In this document: one piece after another, positions 1-9,018 of the stretch | Position numbering within the stretch: position 1 is the stretch's first letter | Layout: every line of letters begins with the position of its first letter | From: Bacteroides sp. | GTDB taxonomy: Bacteria; Bacteroidota; Bacteroidia; Bacteroidales; Muribaculaceae | Length of the DNA: 42,727 nt | Assembly: GCA_014802265.1 (NCBI GenBank) | Contig: JAAVCP010000033.1 | Coordinates: 1 to 42,727 of the forward strand | Reading direction: 5' to 3' | Notes under the pieces: model-generated | Seen by the model: the letters and a program-made list of their open reading frames with translations, nothing else | Databases searched by the model: none | What the model was told of the DNA's origin: nothing | Made by a program: the position numbers and the translations under genes

Positions 1-24
1 ATTAAAAGTATATCTAAGGAAAAC

Positions 25-804
25 ATGATACGGTATATTTTCCTATTAGTCTGCTTAGCCCTGTCACACATGGCTAAGGGGGCGCCACCACAGACGCAAA
101 ATCCTGTTGTCTCAGACAGCACGGCATCTGACATCGACATGCCGGTTAATGATGAAGAACCGGACAATAGCCTGAGTTTCCTTCTCAAACAGACCGGGAA
201 CACGAAATGGGAACTGTTCACATGGGGATTTGGTGGTGGAATTATGTTGCCGTTAAAAGAAACTGACATGATGAGCCTTGGTACGGAAGTGAAATACGAC
301 ATGCTTCTGGGAGTGCGTATGAGGTATCATAGCCATTCAGTCTCAACAGGAATTAGTTTTGACTGCAGGTGGTATTGCTCCAAGGGAGACAGGGGATTCA
401 TGAAAACAGACAACGGAAGGTTTGTCACAAGCCCATATCCCGAAAGCTCTAAAAGACACTCTTCGTTTCTTCAGGTTGGATCGCTGCAGATTCCTCTCAT
501 ATATGGCTTCAAATTCGGTGCTAACCGTGATTTCGAAGTGCTGGGAGGACCTGTTGCCAACTTCAACCTGTTTGGAAGAATGAGTACCGCCTATACCATG
601 AAATCAGACCCATATGATGTCCGCACAAGTTTTAGTACAAGACGAATCGGACAGATCCCGGTGACCTTGGAGATTATGGGAATAGTCAGATACAAATATG
701 TCGGACTGTACGCGAAATATGCCCCAATGAGAATGTTTCACGCCTCTACGGGAATCAATGTGAGATATGTTTCCTTGGGTTTGATGCTCATGTTTGATAA
801 CTAA
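25..804 (+). CDS. Outer-membrane beta-barrel protein (PorT-like)
   Basis: The 259-residue protein starts with a signal peptide (residues 1 to about 19, hydrophobic core IFLLVCLALS). After a short acidic linker (about 20-50) comes a run of alternating amphipathic strands, as expected for an outer-membrane barrel. Strand-like segments such as WGFGGGIMLPL, YDMLLGVRMRY and YVSLGLMLMF end in an aromatic residue close to the C-terminus, typical of Bam-inserted barrels. An AAGGA element at 16-20, four bases before the ATG, supports this start. No specific ligand or partner is evident. The family assignment (Bacteroidota outer-membrane beta-barrel domain) is from overall pattern only. The gene stands alone on the + strand; its promoter would lie upstream of the window. 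Confidence 0.8.
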   Translation: MIRYIFLLVCLALSHMAKGAPPQTQNPVVSDSTASDIDMPVNDEEPDNSLSFLLKQTGNTKWELFTWGFGGGIMLPLKETDMMSLGTEVKYDMLLGVRMRYHSHSVSTGISFDCRWYCSKGDRGFMKTDNGRFVTSPYPESSKRHSSFLQVGSLQIPLIYGFKFGANRDFEVLGGPVANFNLFGRMSTAYTMKSDPYDVRTSFSTRRIGQIPVTLEIMGIVRYKYVGLYAKYAPMRMFHASTGINVRYVSLGLMLMFDN

Positions 805-968
805 AGGTCAAAATTTTTTAGACCAACTATTGTCTAATTTTAAAATTTATATATGATATTCATTTTACAGAGATTTAGAATATTTCTTAGAGATTTCCAA
901 GCAAACTAATCATCCCTTTTGGGCGTATTGCCAAAGCCAAGCTTTCTCCTAACACTATACGTAAAATT

Positions 969-1280
969 ATGCCTCACTGCTTTTATAAATGTGAGTTGCT
1001 TGATAGTATAGGATTTCCTGAAGGAATGCTTGACATTGGAGAAGAAGGTTATCCCGAGGGCTTTTCTGACGTATTTACATCGGATAGGGAGGTTTCTCCC
1101 GAAGTAGGAAAGGTGCAGATTTATGTTCCGTCAATGTATTTGAATTTATACGCTGAACTGTTGCCTACGGATTATGAGAAGTACTATGAATTACTGCCGT
1201 GTCCTGACTTGTTTGCGGTGTTTAATATGGAATGCTTTAAAGTAGAGGAAGGGGAGACGAATCTGCCAGCCATGATATAA
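969..1280 (+). CDS. Small hypothetical protein (103 aa), possibly 5'-truncated
   Basis: I do not recognise this ORF. The predicted product is acidic and rich in Glu, Tyr, Pro and Leu, with four Cys, and has no signal peptide or membrane segment. A strong hairpin begins 5 nt after the stop, which favours a real transcribed unit. The reading frame stays open upstream to a TAG at 888-890, but no usable start codon occurs before the ATG at 969. No Shine-Dalgarno sequence is visible. It may be a genuine orphan gene, or the 3' remnant of a longer one whose 5' end has been lost. Confidence 0.4.
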   Translation: MPHCFYKCELLDSIGFPEGMLDIGEEGYPEGFSDVFTSDREVSPEVGKVQIYVPSMYLNLYAELLPTDYEKYYELLPCPDLFAVFNMECFKVEEGETNLPAMI

Positions 1281-1285
1281 TAAAC

Positions 1286-1325
1286 AGTAACTGCCACACT
1301 CTGATTTTAAAGTGTGGCAGTTACT
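1286..1325 (+). terminator. Hairpin terminator between converging genes
   Basis: Perfect 15-bp inverted arms (1286-1300 and 1311-1325) enclose a 10-nt loop, 5 nt after the stop of the small ORF and about 70 nt beyond the end of the converging DUF5723 gene. The T-tract after the stem is poor on both sides, so termination could be bidirectional and only partly intrinsic. Confidence 0.75.
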
Positions 1326-1393
1326 TACTTATTTAGGGAGTTCGGATTCTTACCGATTACTCCTCCTTCTTTCGGATCTTAAAAGCGTGGGGA

Positions 1394-2773
1394 TTAGAAG
1401 GGGAAGTTTATACCAAAGTTAAAAGAGGCATTAGAGTTAAGGGGGACACCCTGTTTTGCCAACTTACCTACCGTGTGGTCCATACCGAGGAAAAGGTTAA
1501 ACCCTTTCGGATGTACATTGAGGAGCCAGCCGAATCCTACACCATAAGTGCCTGCCATCATATTGACATCAGCGGAAAGGAATTTCACAGGAGCTACATT
1601 AGCTGAGAGGCGGAACTGAGTCCATGTGTATCTGCCGTTAATACGGGTGGAGTTGAGGAGACCGAAGTGTAGGTTACGATAGTAGGGGAGTTCCCATTCT
1701 GCACCAAAGTTAAGAGTGGCTGCAAGGGCACGTGTACGGTTGCTTAACTCATTGTTTTTGTCAAGCTGATAGAGTTGAGCGAGATCATCCTTTACGCGGT
1801 CCATTTCATGCTTGAAGGAATTGGAAGCATCGTCATCAGCATTGAAAATATAGGCACTGGTGTCAACAACCTTGGTGCCGTTGGTAGAAGCCCACTGAGT
1901 CTTGCCCCAAGATATGAAGCCAAGATCAAGCACAGCAGCAGAGAACTTAAAGTCATTCCACTGATATTCCGCGCCAAGATCTAATCCTAAGCCGAAACCT
2001 TGAGGTTTGTAACCGTCATCAAGATTACCACCGGAAACATAGTCTTTACCCGTTTGCTTGCTGCGGTCCATATCAAAACGGAAGCCGCCGATTGAGGCAT
2101 AGATATCAGCATTTGTCTGCGCAATCCATCTGTCTTCATTAAGCTGCAGCTTTGCTTCATTAAACTGAAAGTCGATGTTACCGGCACCCACGAGTACCTT
2201 CAAGGTTGCACCCACACGTAAGCCCGGCACAATATTGCTGAGATCACGAGAATGGTTGAGGGCAAGTTGAGCGTAGGCATTGGCATAACCAAACATATTC
2301 TCAATATCGTAGGTCTTATTTGTGATACCCTCTTTTGCAAGCGAGAAGAAAGAGCCGGGCACAGATACCTCTGCATTTGCCACCGCGCTGAGAGAGACAG
2401 TGTTATAGCCTCCTAATCCTTTAAATCCGACAGTGATTATATCTATTTTCTCATTAGTGCCAAGTCGATTCTTATCGCCAAACTTGCTCATAGCATCACT
2501 GGTGTTGATACCGGGATTGGTAAAAAGCACAGTCTTGCCGTTAAGACTATAGATGACATCGTTGACATGCAGATTGCCGCGCATGTGAATATTCAGGTTT
2601 CCCAAAGCCGGAAACGATACAAAACCATTGTCGTTGCCAAAGGCAGGATTCATCTGAAAACGGTAGTCATAATTATCAAGGAAATATCCGGAATAGGTTG
2701 ACTGTGCGGATACTCCTGCGGTGCCGGCAAAAAGGGTGGCACCTATCATCAGTTTCTTTATATAAGAATTCAT
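1394..2773 (-). CDS. DUF5723 family outer-membrane beta-barrel protein
   Basis: The 459-residue protein begins with a signal peptide (MNSYIKKLMIGATLFAGTAG, cleavage after about residue 23 near VSAQ). The rest has FadL/OmpP1-like alternating strands and ends in the aromatic NFGINFPF. The early part has the shape of DUF5723 proteins: an N-terminal mention of an asparagine-rich mature start (DNYDYRFQMNPAFG) followed by repeated barrel strands with NxxLHFGL and FxLSANVAP-like segments. The gene starts only 11 nt after the upstream lipoprotein gene, so the two are probably co-transcribed and may form an outer-membrane complex; that link is inference. The substrate is unknown. Confidence 0.75.
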   Translation of the reverse strand: MNSYIKKLMIGATLFAGTAGVSAQSTYSGYFLDNYDYRFQMNPAFGNDNGFVSFPALGNLNIHMRGNLHVNDVIYSLNGKTVLFTNPGINTSDAMSKFGDKNRLGTNEKIDIITVGFKGLGGYNTVSLSAVANAEVSVPGSFFSLAKEGITNKTYDIENMFGYANAYAQLALNHSRDLSNIVPGLRVGATLKVLVGAGNIDFQFNEAKLQLNEDRWIAQTNADIYASIGGFRFDMDRSKQTGKDYVSGGNLDDGYKPQGFGLGLDLGAEYQWNDFKFSAAVLDLGFISWGKTQWASTNGTKVVDTSAYIFNADDDASNSFKHEMDRVKDDLAQLYQLDKNNELSNRTRALAATLNFGAEWELPYYRNLHFGLLNSTRINGRYTWTQFRLSANVAPVKFLSADVNMMAGTYGVGFGWLLNVHPKGFNLFLGMDHTVGKLAKQGVPLNSNASFNFGINFPF

Positions 2774-2784
2774 AATTTCTTTTC

Positions 2785-4551
2785 TTAAAGTTCTTTAGTA
2801 TAGTTTCCACTAACTTTAGCCTTGATGTCGGAAAGAGTAAAGCTCTGATCGGGAGACAGCGGTTTGCTGTCGTTAGGAGTGACCGTGGCAACGAAAGTTA
2901 TTCCGTCAAGATTTTTTACCTCACCGGTAATATAGATAGTAACAGGAACATCTTGAGCATTTCCCGGAATATCTGCACCCTTAATCTCAACGCCTGAAAT
3001 CTGTTTGCCTGATTTGTCAATGGGATAACCGGTGAATTGGGCAGCAAGAGGAGTGCTGTTTGTCACTTTCAGGCTGACTTCGAGAGTATTTATAGTTATG
3101 GCATCAACATCGTCATCGCTCCAACCGTCAACAGTCTTTGTATAAACGATCTTGGCATCAGAATCATTCTTAAGCCCTAATGGAGCGAGAAAATCCCATT
3201 TGCCGGTCAGAGGCGCAAGGTTTTGATTGAGTTTGAATTTATTCACGGGCTGGTCATACACCTGCGGATCAACCAATTTGATACGAATGCTATTTGGAAT
3301 GCCATTACCGGCAATCACATTGCCAAGAGTTGAGAAAGGCACCGCTTGCGGATTGACATATTCATCGGGAATATTGGTAGGACCTTCCGGTGAGAGACAG
3401 AAATTATACGGACCGGTGACACCCTTGTCGTAACCAACACGTAAGTATCCATTGTCAAGAGAGAATTCTTTGTCATCGCTGTTTTCACGCACGGCTGTAA
3501 GCTGAAGACCTGTCTGATAACCGAGATTTTCACCTGCCACCGGGTTGTTGACACTAAGATAAATCTGTGGGTTAGCAAGAATAAGGTTAGTTTCATCTCC
3601 ACTTAAAAAGTCAGGAATGCTTGACAGAGAAATTGGGGAAATGTTAAGGGCATCTCCTTCAAGGAGATACTGAATCCTTCCGGAAACAGCGTTCACGTCG
3701 ATAGGCGAGATGTTATAGGCGATTGAAACGTTAACATCGCTGAGTGTAGACAGCTCTGCATTATCTTTAAGAGTCAACATAAGCTGAGCTGCCGTGATAT
3801 CGACCTTTGTGTCTATTGCCAATTCATGTCTATTGTAATCAATACCCGAGTTGTTGGCAGGGAGGTTGATTGCTGTGGCATTTAATGAAAGGACTGCCTT
3901 ACCGTTTTCAAAAGTTAGGGAAGGCACTTTGAATTCTCCGTCATTATAGGTGCAATTGTCAGGCACCATACTGGAGATAGTCAAGCCCTTAGGTATATCG
4001 AGCATGATGTTTTCCAACTCAATATCAGCTATGGCGGTGATTTCAGAGGGTAGAGTAAACTCCAGCGTAATATTAAAGTTGTCGGTATATATGTCAGTAA
4101 GTTCAAGGATAGATGGATCAATACCCGCCGCACTGAATCTGACAGGTTGTTCAACGGGATTTTCCATGTCAATTGAAATTGCGTTTGCCGGTGCTTTGGC
4201 ACTTGTACGCAACGTGTTGTTGACCACAAACTTCATCGAAGTAGGGGAGAGTGTTGGAGCCGCAGCCATGAATCCCGGGATATTGATAGGATCAGATTCA
4301 AATGTGCCGCTTTCCTGCACTGCATAAAATGTCTCCCCGTTGATTGTTACCTCCTTGATTTGCTCACCATCTTTTATCTCAATTATGTCGCCGAGTTTAA
4401 TCGGCTCGATATTGATAGGAAGCACAAGGTCTTTTACGGTGAATTGGGAGGTGGTATCGATATCTGACAAGTCATATTTGTCATCAATACACCCTGACAA
4501 GGTTGCTATCGCAAGCAATGGAAGACCTCCACGTAACAGAATTTGTTTCAT
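2785..4551 (-). CDS. Large hypothetical lipoprotein
   Basis: Start chosen at the ATG ending at 4551, because translation from there gives a classic type II signal peptide with lipobox LSGC (lipidated Cys at residue 21). The longer frame from 4599 puts 16 extra residues before it. The mature 568-residue protein is Asp/Asn/Thr-rich and beta-strand-like throughout. It has repeated segments of the form 'D-I-x-V-P-V-x-I-x-G' and 'L-x-L-x-x-T-A', suggesting several immunoglobulin-like beta-sandwich domains. No catalytic motif is seen. It is followed at 11 nt by the DUF5723 barrel. A surface or periplasmic partner of that barrel is the simplest inference. A -7 promoter element lies about 95 nt upstream. 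Confidence 0.75.
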   Translation of the reverse strand: MKQILLRGGLPLLAIATLSGCIDDKYDLSDIDTTSQFTVKDLVLPINIEPIKLGDIIEIKDGEQIKEVTINGETFYAVQESGTFESDPINIPGFMAAAPTLSPTSMKFVVNNTLRTSAKAPANAISIDMENPVEQPVRFSAAGIDPSILELTDIYTDNFNITLEFTLPSEITAIADIELENIMLDIPKGLTISSMVPDNCTYNDGEFKVPSLTFENGKAVLSLNATAINLPANNSGIDYNRHELAIDTKVDITAAQLMLTLKDNAELSTLSDVNVSIAYNISPIDVNAVSGRIQYLLEGDALNISPISLSSIPDFLSGDETNLILANPQIYLSVNNPVAGENLGYQTGLQLTAVRENSDDKEFSLDNGYLRVGYDKGVTGPYNFCLSPEGPTNIPDEYVNPQAVPFSTLGNVIAGNGIPNSIRIKLVDPQVYDQPVNKFKLNQNLAPLTGKWDFLAPLGLKNDSDAKIVYTKTVDGWSDDDVDAITINTLEVSLKVTNSTPLAAQFTGYPIDKSGKQISGVEIKGADIPGNAQDVPVTIYITGEVKNLDGITFVATVTPNDSKPLSPDQSFTLSDIKAKVSGNYTKEL

Positions 4552-4644
4552 GAAATTAATTTTTTTGAACAAAATTGATTGGCAACGGATAATATTCAAG
4601 TGAATGCACCTTGCCTGATGTTATGTCTTAAATTAAATACGATG

Positions 4645-4652
4645 CAAAGTTA
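4645..4652 (-). promoter_or_regulatory. -7 promoter element for lipoprotein/DUF5723 pair
   Basis: On the minus strand this reads TAACTTTG, a full match to the Bacteroidota -7 motif TAnnTTTG, followed by GC. No TTTG is seen at the -33 position, so the promoter is judged on the -7 element alone. It would give a leader of roughly 85 nt. Confidence 0.5.
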
Positions 4653-4710
4653 CAACTTTTTTACTAATAATTATAAAAAAGAATCGAATAAATGAGAAAT
4701 TACAAAAATA

Positions 4711-4734
4711 GCGTGATGACAAAAGCCATCACGC
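4711..4734 (-). terminator. Rho-independent terminator after M13 peptidase gene
   Basis: Perfect 8-bp arms GCGTGATG (4711-4718) and CATCACGC (4727-4734), with an 8-nt loop, are followed on the minus strand by ATTTTTGTAATTT. The stem lies 25 nt beyond the M13 peptidase stop. Confidence 0.85.
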
Positions 4735-4758
4735 CTTATAAAATGAATACTTTTAATA

Positions 4759-6801
4759 TTACCAGATGATTACGCGCTCTGAAGCCGGACGGAACATTGT
4801 GTCGCCCTCCTTGATGCCAAATGCCTCAAAGAAGGGTTCGATATTTTTGAGCGATACATTCACACGGTTGTTGCCGAGAGAGTGAACGTCACCGGTAGTG
4901 AGTGAGCGTATTTCCTCATCACGGATATTCTGACCCCATAGGTTTGCAAAGTTCATGTAGAACACCTGCATCGGGTCAAAGCCATCGATTTTGGCAGTGG
5001 GAGAAGTTACGTCAACACCTTTCTGCTTCTGAGAGTCGAGGAAGGCAGTGCGGGCGATACGCAAGCCACCCTGGTCGGCAATATTTTCACCGAGGGTATA
5101 CTGTCCGTTTGCGTTAAGACCCGGGAGCACTTCAACTTCGCTAAATTGATTTACAAGACCCTGAGTAAGAGTAGAAAATGCCTGGGCATCTTCAGGAGTC
5201 CACCAGTTGACCATGTTGCCTACAGCATCAAACTGACAGCCCTGATCATCAAAACCGTGAGTAAGCTCATGACCGATCACGACGCCTATACCACCATAGT
5301 TTTCTGCGTCGCTTGCCTCCGGATCATAGAAAGGAGCCTGAAGAATTCCGGCAGGGAAAACTATTTCGTTATTTATGGGATTGTAGTAGGCATTGATTGT
5401 CTGAGGAGTCATACCCCACTCAGTACGGTCAACGGGTTTACCCCATTTCTTGAGGGTCTCATTTACTGCCCACATACTGGCGTTGTGCACATTTTCCCAA
5501 TAAGAGAGAGAAGGATCAATGGTAAGTTCTGAATAATCTTTCCAATTGTCGGGATAACCGATCTTAACAGTGATGGCATTGAGCTTCTTGAGGGCCTGCA
5601 CTTTAGTGTCATCGCTCATCCAGGGGAGGTGGATAATGTGCTTGCCAAGGGCATTGCGCAGGTTTTCAACAAGATTCACCATATAGTCTTTAGAACTCTG
5701 TGGGAAATACTGCTCTACATATAGCTCGCCGATAGCTTCACCAAGGAAGCCCTCAGTAGTGCCGAGAGCACGTTTCCAACGTGGACGCTGTTCCTGCACA
5801 CCACTCATCACCTTATTAAACTCGAAGCTGGCATCAGAGAAATCATCACTGAGATATGGGGCTGCACCGCTTACATACTCCCAGAGATAGAGGTCTTTCT
5901 TTTCGCGGTCGGTGAGAGAATTATAGAGATCATTACCTTGCTTGATGGTATTGATGTTGGTCACGATAACCTGATCAGGAGTTTCAATGCCCATTGTCTC
6001 GATAAAGAAACGATCCCATGGGAAAGCGGGATACATTTCCTTGAGCTGTGCGATTGAGCGAGGGTTATACATTGCAGGAATGTTACGGCTCTCCTCGCGT
6101 GTCCAGGTTGAATCGGCAAGAAGAGTCTCGATCTTCATTACGTTTTTCACAATTCGCTTAGCATCTTTCTTGCTGTAGCCGGCATTAACCATCTGCTTCT
6201 CAATAAGCTTCTCGTAAGCATCGCGCACCTCTTTATTACGCTTATCGTTGAGCAAATAATAATCGCGGTCGCCAAGTGTAAGTCCGCCTCCACTGACATA
6301 CATTGCGTATACCTGACTGTTGGCAAGGTCTTCCATCGGACCTGCACCCATAAGGGGAGAACCATAATTCTTATGCATCCAGATGAAGAGGTCTTCCATT
6401 TCTTCGGGACGTGCATTTTCAATCTTAGCGAGGTCGGCTTTAATAGGCTCGGCACCCAGTTTATTGCGACGCACAGAGTCCATTGCTGCCTCATAGAGCG
6501 AGGCAATCTTATAGGCGTTTGTACCCTTCTGAGGATTGGTCTTTGAAAGGTTCATTACGATGCGTCGCACACGATTATCGCTGGAGTCGGAAAGAATGTT
6601 GAATTTTCCGTAGCGTGCGTGTTCAGGGGTGAGCGGGTTTGCATCCATCCAGCCCTTATTGACATGCATGTAGAAATCTTTTGATGCCGGCGTGTTGTTG
6701 TCGATAGACTTAACATCAAGGCTTTTGAGGTGTTCCTGAGCATGCATCATGGCTGGAACAGCCACCAGAGCACCAAGGAGATACATCTTCGCGAAGTTCA
6801 T
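4759..6801 (-). CDS. pepO: M13 (neprilysin/PepO) family metallopeptidase, secreted
   Basis: The 680-residue protein has the usual length and layout of M13 zinc endopeptidases. A signal peptide (MNFAKMYLLGALVAVPAMMHAQ) is followed by the M13 N-terminal domain (about 35-420) and the catalytic domain (about 470-680). Zinc ligands His511 and His515 and catalytic Glu512 sit in HELTH. The third ligand Glu572 is in ENIAD, and the FxxAFGIKEGDxMFRP and C-terminal VIIW signatures are present, as is NAYYNP. Expected location is the periplasm or cell surface, cleaving oligopeptides. It lies 45 nt downstream of the HTH/DUF2975 pair on the same strand with no obvious promoter of its own, so read-through is possible. 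Confidence 0.93.
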   Translation of the reverse strand: MNFAKMYLLGALVAVPAMMHAQEHLKSLDVKSIDNNTPASKDFYMHVNKGWMDANPLTPEHARYGKFNILSDSSDNRVRRIVMNLSKTNPQKGTNAYKIASLYEAAMDSVRRNKLGAEPIKADLAKIENARPEEMEDLFIWMHKNYGSPLMGAGPMEDLANSQVYAMYVSGGGLTLGDRDYYLLNDKRNKEVRDAYEKLIEKQMVNAGYSKKDAKRIVKNVMKIETLLADSTWTREESRNIPAMYNPRSIAQLKEMYPAFPWDRFFIETMGIETPDQVIVTNINTIKQGNDLYNSLTDREKKDLYLWEYVSGAAPYLSDDFSDASFEFNKVMSGVQEQRPRWKRALGTTEGFLGEAIGELYVEQYFPQSSKDYMVNLVENLRNALGKHIIHLPWMSDDTKVQALKKLNAITVKIGYPDNWKDYSELTIDPSLSYWENVHNASMWAVNETLKKWGKPVDRTEWGMTPQTINAYYNPINNEIVFPAGILQAPFYDPEASDAENYGGIGVVIGHELTHGFDDQGCQFDAVGNMVNWWTPEDAQAFSTLTQGLVNQFSEVEVLPGLNANGQYTLGENIADQGGLRIARTAFLDSQKQKGVDVTSPTAKIDGFDPMQVFYMNFANLWGQNIRDEEIRSLTTGDVHSLGNNRVNVSLKNIEPFFEAFGIKEGDTMFRPASERVIIW

Positions 6802-6846
6802 AAATTCGGGGTTTTAATTTAGTTAGTTGATATATGGTATTAAATT

Positions 6847-7053
6847 TTATTCCGGACGGTATTCAAGAATATCTCCCGGCTGGCAATCGAGGATGCTGCA
6901 GATGCTTAGGAGGGTTGAGAATCTGATTGCCTTAGCCTTTCCTGTCTTGAGAATAGAGAGGTTAGATTGTGTGATGTTGATCCGTTCAGCAAGTTCTCCC
7001 AAGGAAATCTTGCGTTTAGCCATCATAACATCGAGATTGACAATAATTGGCAT
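6847..7053 (-). CDS. Cro/CI-type helix-turn-helix regulator
   Basis: The 68-residue protein consists almost wholly of one XRE-type DNA-binding domain (LGELAERINITQSNLSIL is the helix-turn-helix region, about residues 18-35), ending LDCQPGDILEY. This is the compact HTH form often encoded next to DUF2975 membrane proteins. It starts 12 nt after the DUF2975 stop, so the two are one transcription unit. Regulation of the DUF2975 gene by this protein is a family-based inference. Confidence 0.88.
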   Translation of the reverse strand: MPIIVNLDVMMAKRKISLGELAERINITQSNLSILKTGKAKAIRFSTLLSICSILDCQPGDILEYRPE

Positions 7054-7065
7054 ACCGAAAGGGTG

Positions 7066-7746
7066 TTAGATGGTTAATGCTTGATCTTCTTTAAGTTGAA
7101 GTCCATAGCTCCACACCTGAGCCATGAGTAGGGCGAGGAGACCGAGAAGCATAGTGTCCCATGGCATTTCCCAATATGTGGAAAGGGAATACCCATCAAG
7201 CTCCAGTGAGAGTTTAGAGAGCCGGAAATCGTCAATGATTCCTGCCATACACTTTATCACGGAAATGGAAATGAGATACCATGCAAATTTTCTGAGACGG
7301 GATATGTTCTTTTGATCGAATATATTTCCTTTATTGATATTGATTATAAAGCGCACAAACTGAATAAGAAGAGAGATATAAAGCAGCACGCATAATATAT
7401 TCAGCACATTAATAACCACATAATAGTTGTCTTCCCATTTTTTGTCAGGCACAAGAAGTCCCCCTCTTAAATGAATCATCTTGATTTTTTCTCCATTGTC
7501 GAAGGTGATAGAGTCAGCAGTGCCGACAATGGTTGCCCACTTGGGATCAAAATTTACATCAATCAGATGCAGGTCATAGTCTTCGGGAGCAATATTTAGA
7601 TTTTTTTTACCATTGTCTGTTGTCGTCAATCCCTCTTTAACCCCAGAAAAGAATGCCCCGCCTATATAAAGCATTGGAGAAACCACTGAACCGGTGATTA
7701 AAAGGATAATCAGTATGCAAAGTATGTTAATGGACGTTTTCTTCAC
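7066..7746 (-). CDS. DUF2975 domain membrane protein
   Basis: The 226-residue protein has four predicted membrane segments: about 8-30 (ILCILIILLITGSVVSPMLY), 107-130 (VINVLNILCVLLYISLLIQF), 153-170 and 195-215. An extracytoplasmic loop (about 35-100) carries an H-L-I-D and K-M-I-H-L segment. This matches DUF2975 proteins, whose function is not established. The pairing with a small Cro/CI regulator is a recurring arrangement. A good Bacteroidota promoter lies just upstream. Confidence 0.85.
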   Translation of the reverse strand: MKKTSINILCILIILLITGSVVSPMLYIGGAFFSGVKEGLTTTDNGKKNLNIAPEDYDLHLIDVNFDPKWATIVGTADSITFDNGEKIKMIHLRGGLLVPDKKWEDNYYVVINVLNILCVLLYISLLIQFVRFIININKGNIFDQKNISRLRKFAWYLISISVIKCMAGIIDDFRLSKLSLELDGYSLSTYWEMPWDTMLLGLLALLMAQVWSYGLQLKEDQALTI

Positions 7747-7768
7747 AGCCGTTATATTGTTTTGGCTA

Positions 7769-7800
7769 CAAAGGTAAGAAATAATATAGGGAAATCCAAA
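7769..7800 (-). promoter_or_regulatory. Bacteroidota sigma-70 type promoter for DUF2975-HTH
   Basis: On the minus strand a -33 TTTG (7797-7800) is followed after 20 nt by -7 TACCTTTG (7769-7776). Transcription would start about 7762, only 16 nt or so before the ATG. Confidence 0.75.
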
Positions 7801-7847
7801 TAAAATTTATCGTATAACAATAAATTTTTATTTTTTGCTTTATTAAG

Positions 7848-8963
7848 TCATTCCAGCACCAAAGCCGACATCACAGTTGTGGATTTGAGTGATGTTTCTT
7901 CCCATTCCAATTCAGGGTCAGACATTCGTGTGATACCACCCCCTACAAATACACACACGCGATCTTGTTCAATGTTTGCCGAGCGCAGATTGACATAAAA
8001 TGAGAAGTCGCCCGGGGCATGATATGGTCCGCAGAATCCCCCATAAAATCCACGTGAAAAATCTTCATTCTCGCTGATTATTCTTAAAGCAATCTCACGT
8101 GGAAGCCCACAAAGGGCAGGTGTGGGGGATAGGTCGTTGAGAAGATTAGTCAGTTGGGATGTGGAAAAGCCTGATAAATCAATTGGACTTGAGATTGGAG
8201 TGCAAATATGTTCTATTTGCCCGGCACATTTTGTAAATGTACTGCCGACAACTATGGGGAGATTATTTTTTTTGAACGCCTCGGCAATGAAATCAGTCAC
8301 CATCTGCTGCTCCTCTATGTTTTTAGTGTCCCATTCGCCTGGAGTGTGTGCTCTACGTGTTCCGGCGAGAGCCATAGTTTTGAGTGTGGCAACATGGGCC
8401 TCAAGAAGAAGTTCAGGAGATGCACCTACCCAACACCCGGTAAGCGGGGTAGAGAAGCAGAAGACGAAGGCATCAGGATATTTACGGCAAAGATAGGCGA
8501 AGGTTGCTGCAGGATCTATCTTTTGATTTTCCACAATGGCTCTTGCAGCCACAATCTTTCCGAATCCTATCTCGTCGAGCTGCCGGCGGATTGCCTCAAT
8601 CTCTTTCCTATGCTGTTGTCGGGTAGTGGAGTAGGAAGGGAATGAGTAATGAAAATCAATCGCAGACAGCTCATCTTTTTTGTGTAAGCCAAAAGGTGGA
8701 CGGTAAGGTATGGTGAGATAAGGAAGATCCGGGAGGAAAGGAGCAATTACAAATCCCGGCACTTCCACCCCCTTGACAACTGATTCGGAAGATCCGAATG
8801 AAATCATCATGTCTCCAGGGCGACGGTAAGTGTAAAATGACAGTTTTGCCTCTATAGCACCGCGAATCTCCTCTCCCAGTGAAATCTCTGCGGATGGATC
8901 ACTGAAGAAAATCATCGGACCATTTGTGGCTCGGCGTGTGTCTTTATCAAAACGTATTGCCAT
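7848..8963 (-). CDS. menF: Isochorismate synthase
   Basis: The 371-residue chorismate-binding enzyme converts chorismate to isochorismate, the first committed step towards menaquinone. Diagnostic segments are GKIVAARAIV (containing the catalytic-base Lys of the family), the C-terminal LAGTRRAHTPGEW (which binds the chorismate ring and sets isochorismate specificity), and GFYGGFCG and VFVGGGITRMSDPELEWEET (Mg2+-binding Glu residues). The N-terminal third is divergent, as usual for MenF/DhbC/EntC proteins. It follows rimO by 55 nt. No menD, menB, menC or menE is in the window, so the rest of the pathway must be elsewhere. A siderophore role cannot be excluded but has no local support. Confidence 0.9.
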   Translation of the reverse strand: MAIRFDKDTRRATNGPMIFFSDPSAEISLGEEIRGAIEAKLSFYTYRRPGDMMISFGSSESVVKGVEVPGFVIAPFLPDLPYLTIPYRPPFGLHKKDELSAIDFHYSFPSYSTTRQQHRKEIEAIRRQLDEIGFGKIVAARAIVENQKIDPAATFAYLCRKYPDAFVFCFSTPLTGCWVGASPELLLEAHVATLKTMALAGTRRAHTPGEWDTKNIEEQQMVTDFIAEAFKKNNLPIVVGSTFTKCAGQIEHICTPISSPIDLSGFSTSQLTNLLNDLSPTPALCGLPREIALRIISENEDFSRGFYGGFCGPYHAPGDFSFYVNLRSANIEQDRVCVFVGGGITRMSDPELEWEETSLKSTTVMSALVLE

Positions 8964-9018
8964 GAGATTAATGATGAATTATAAAATATCAATTATCAAA
9001 TTTTTGTCTTTAGATTAA

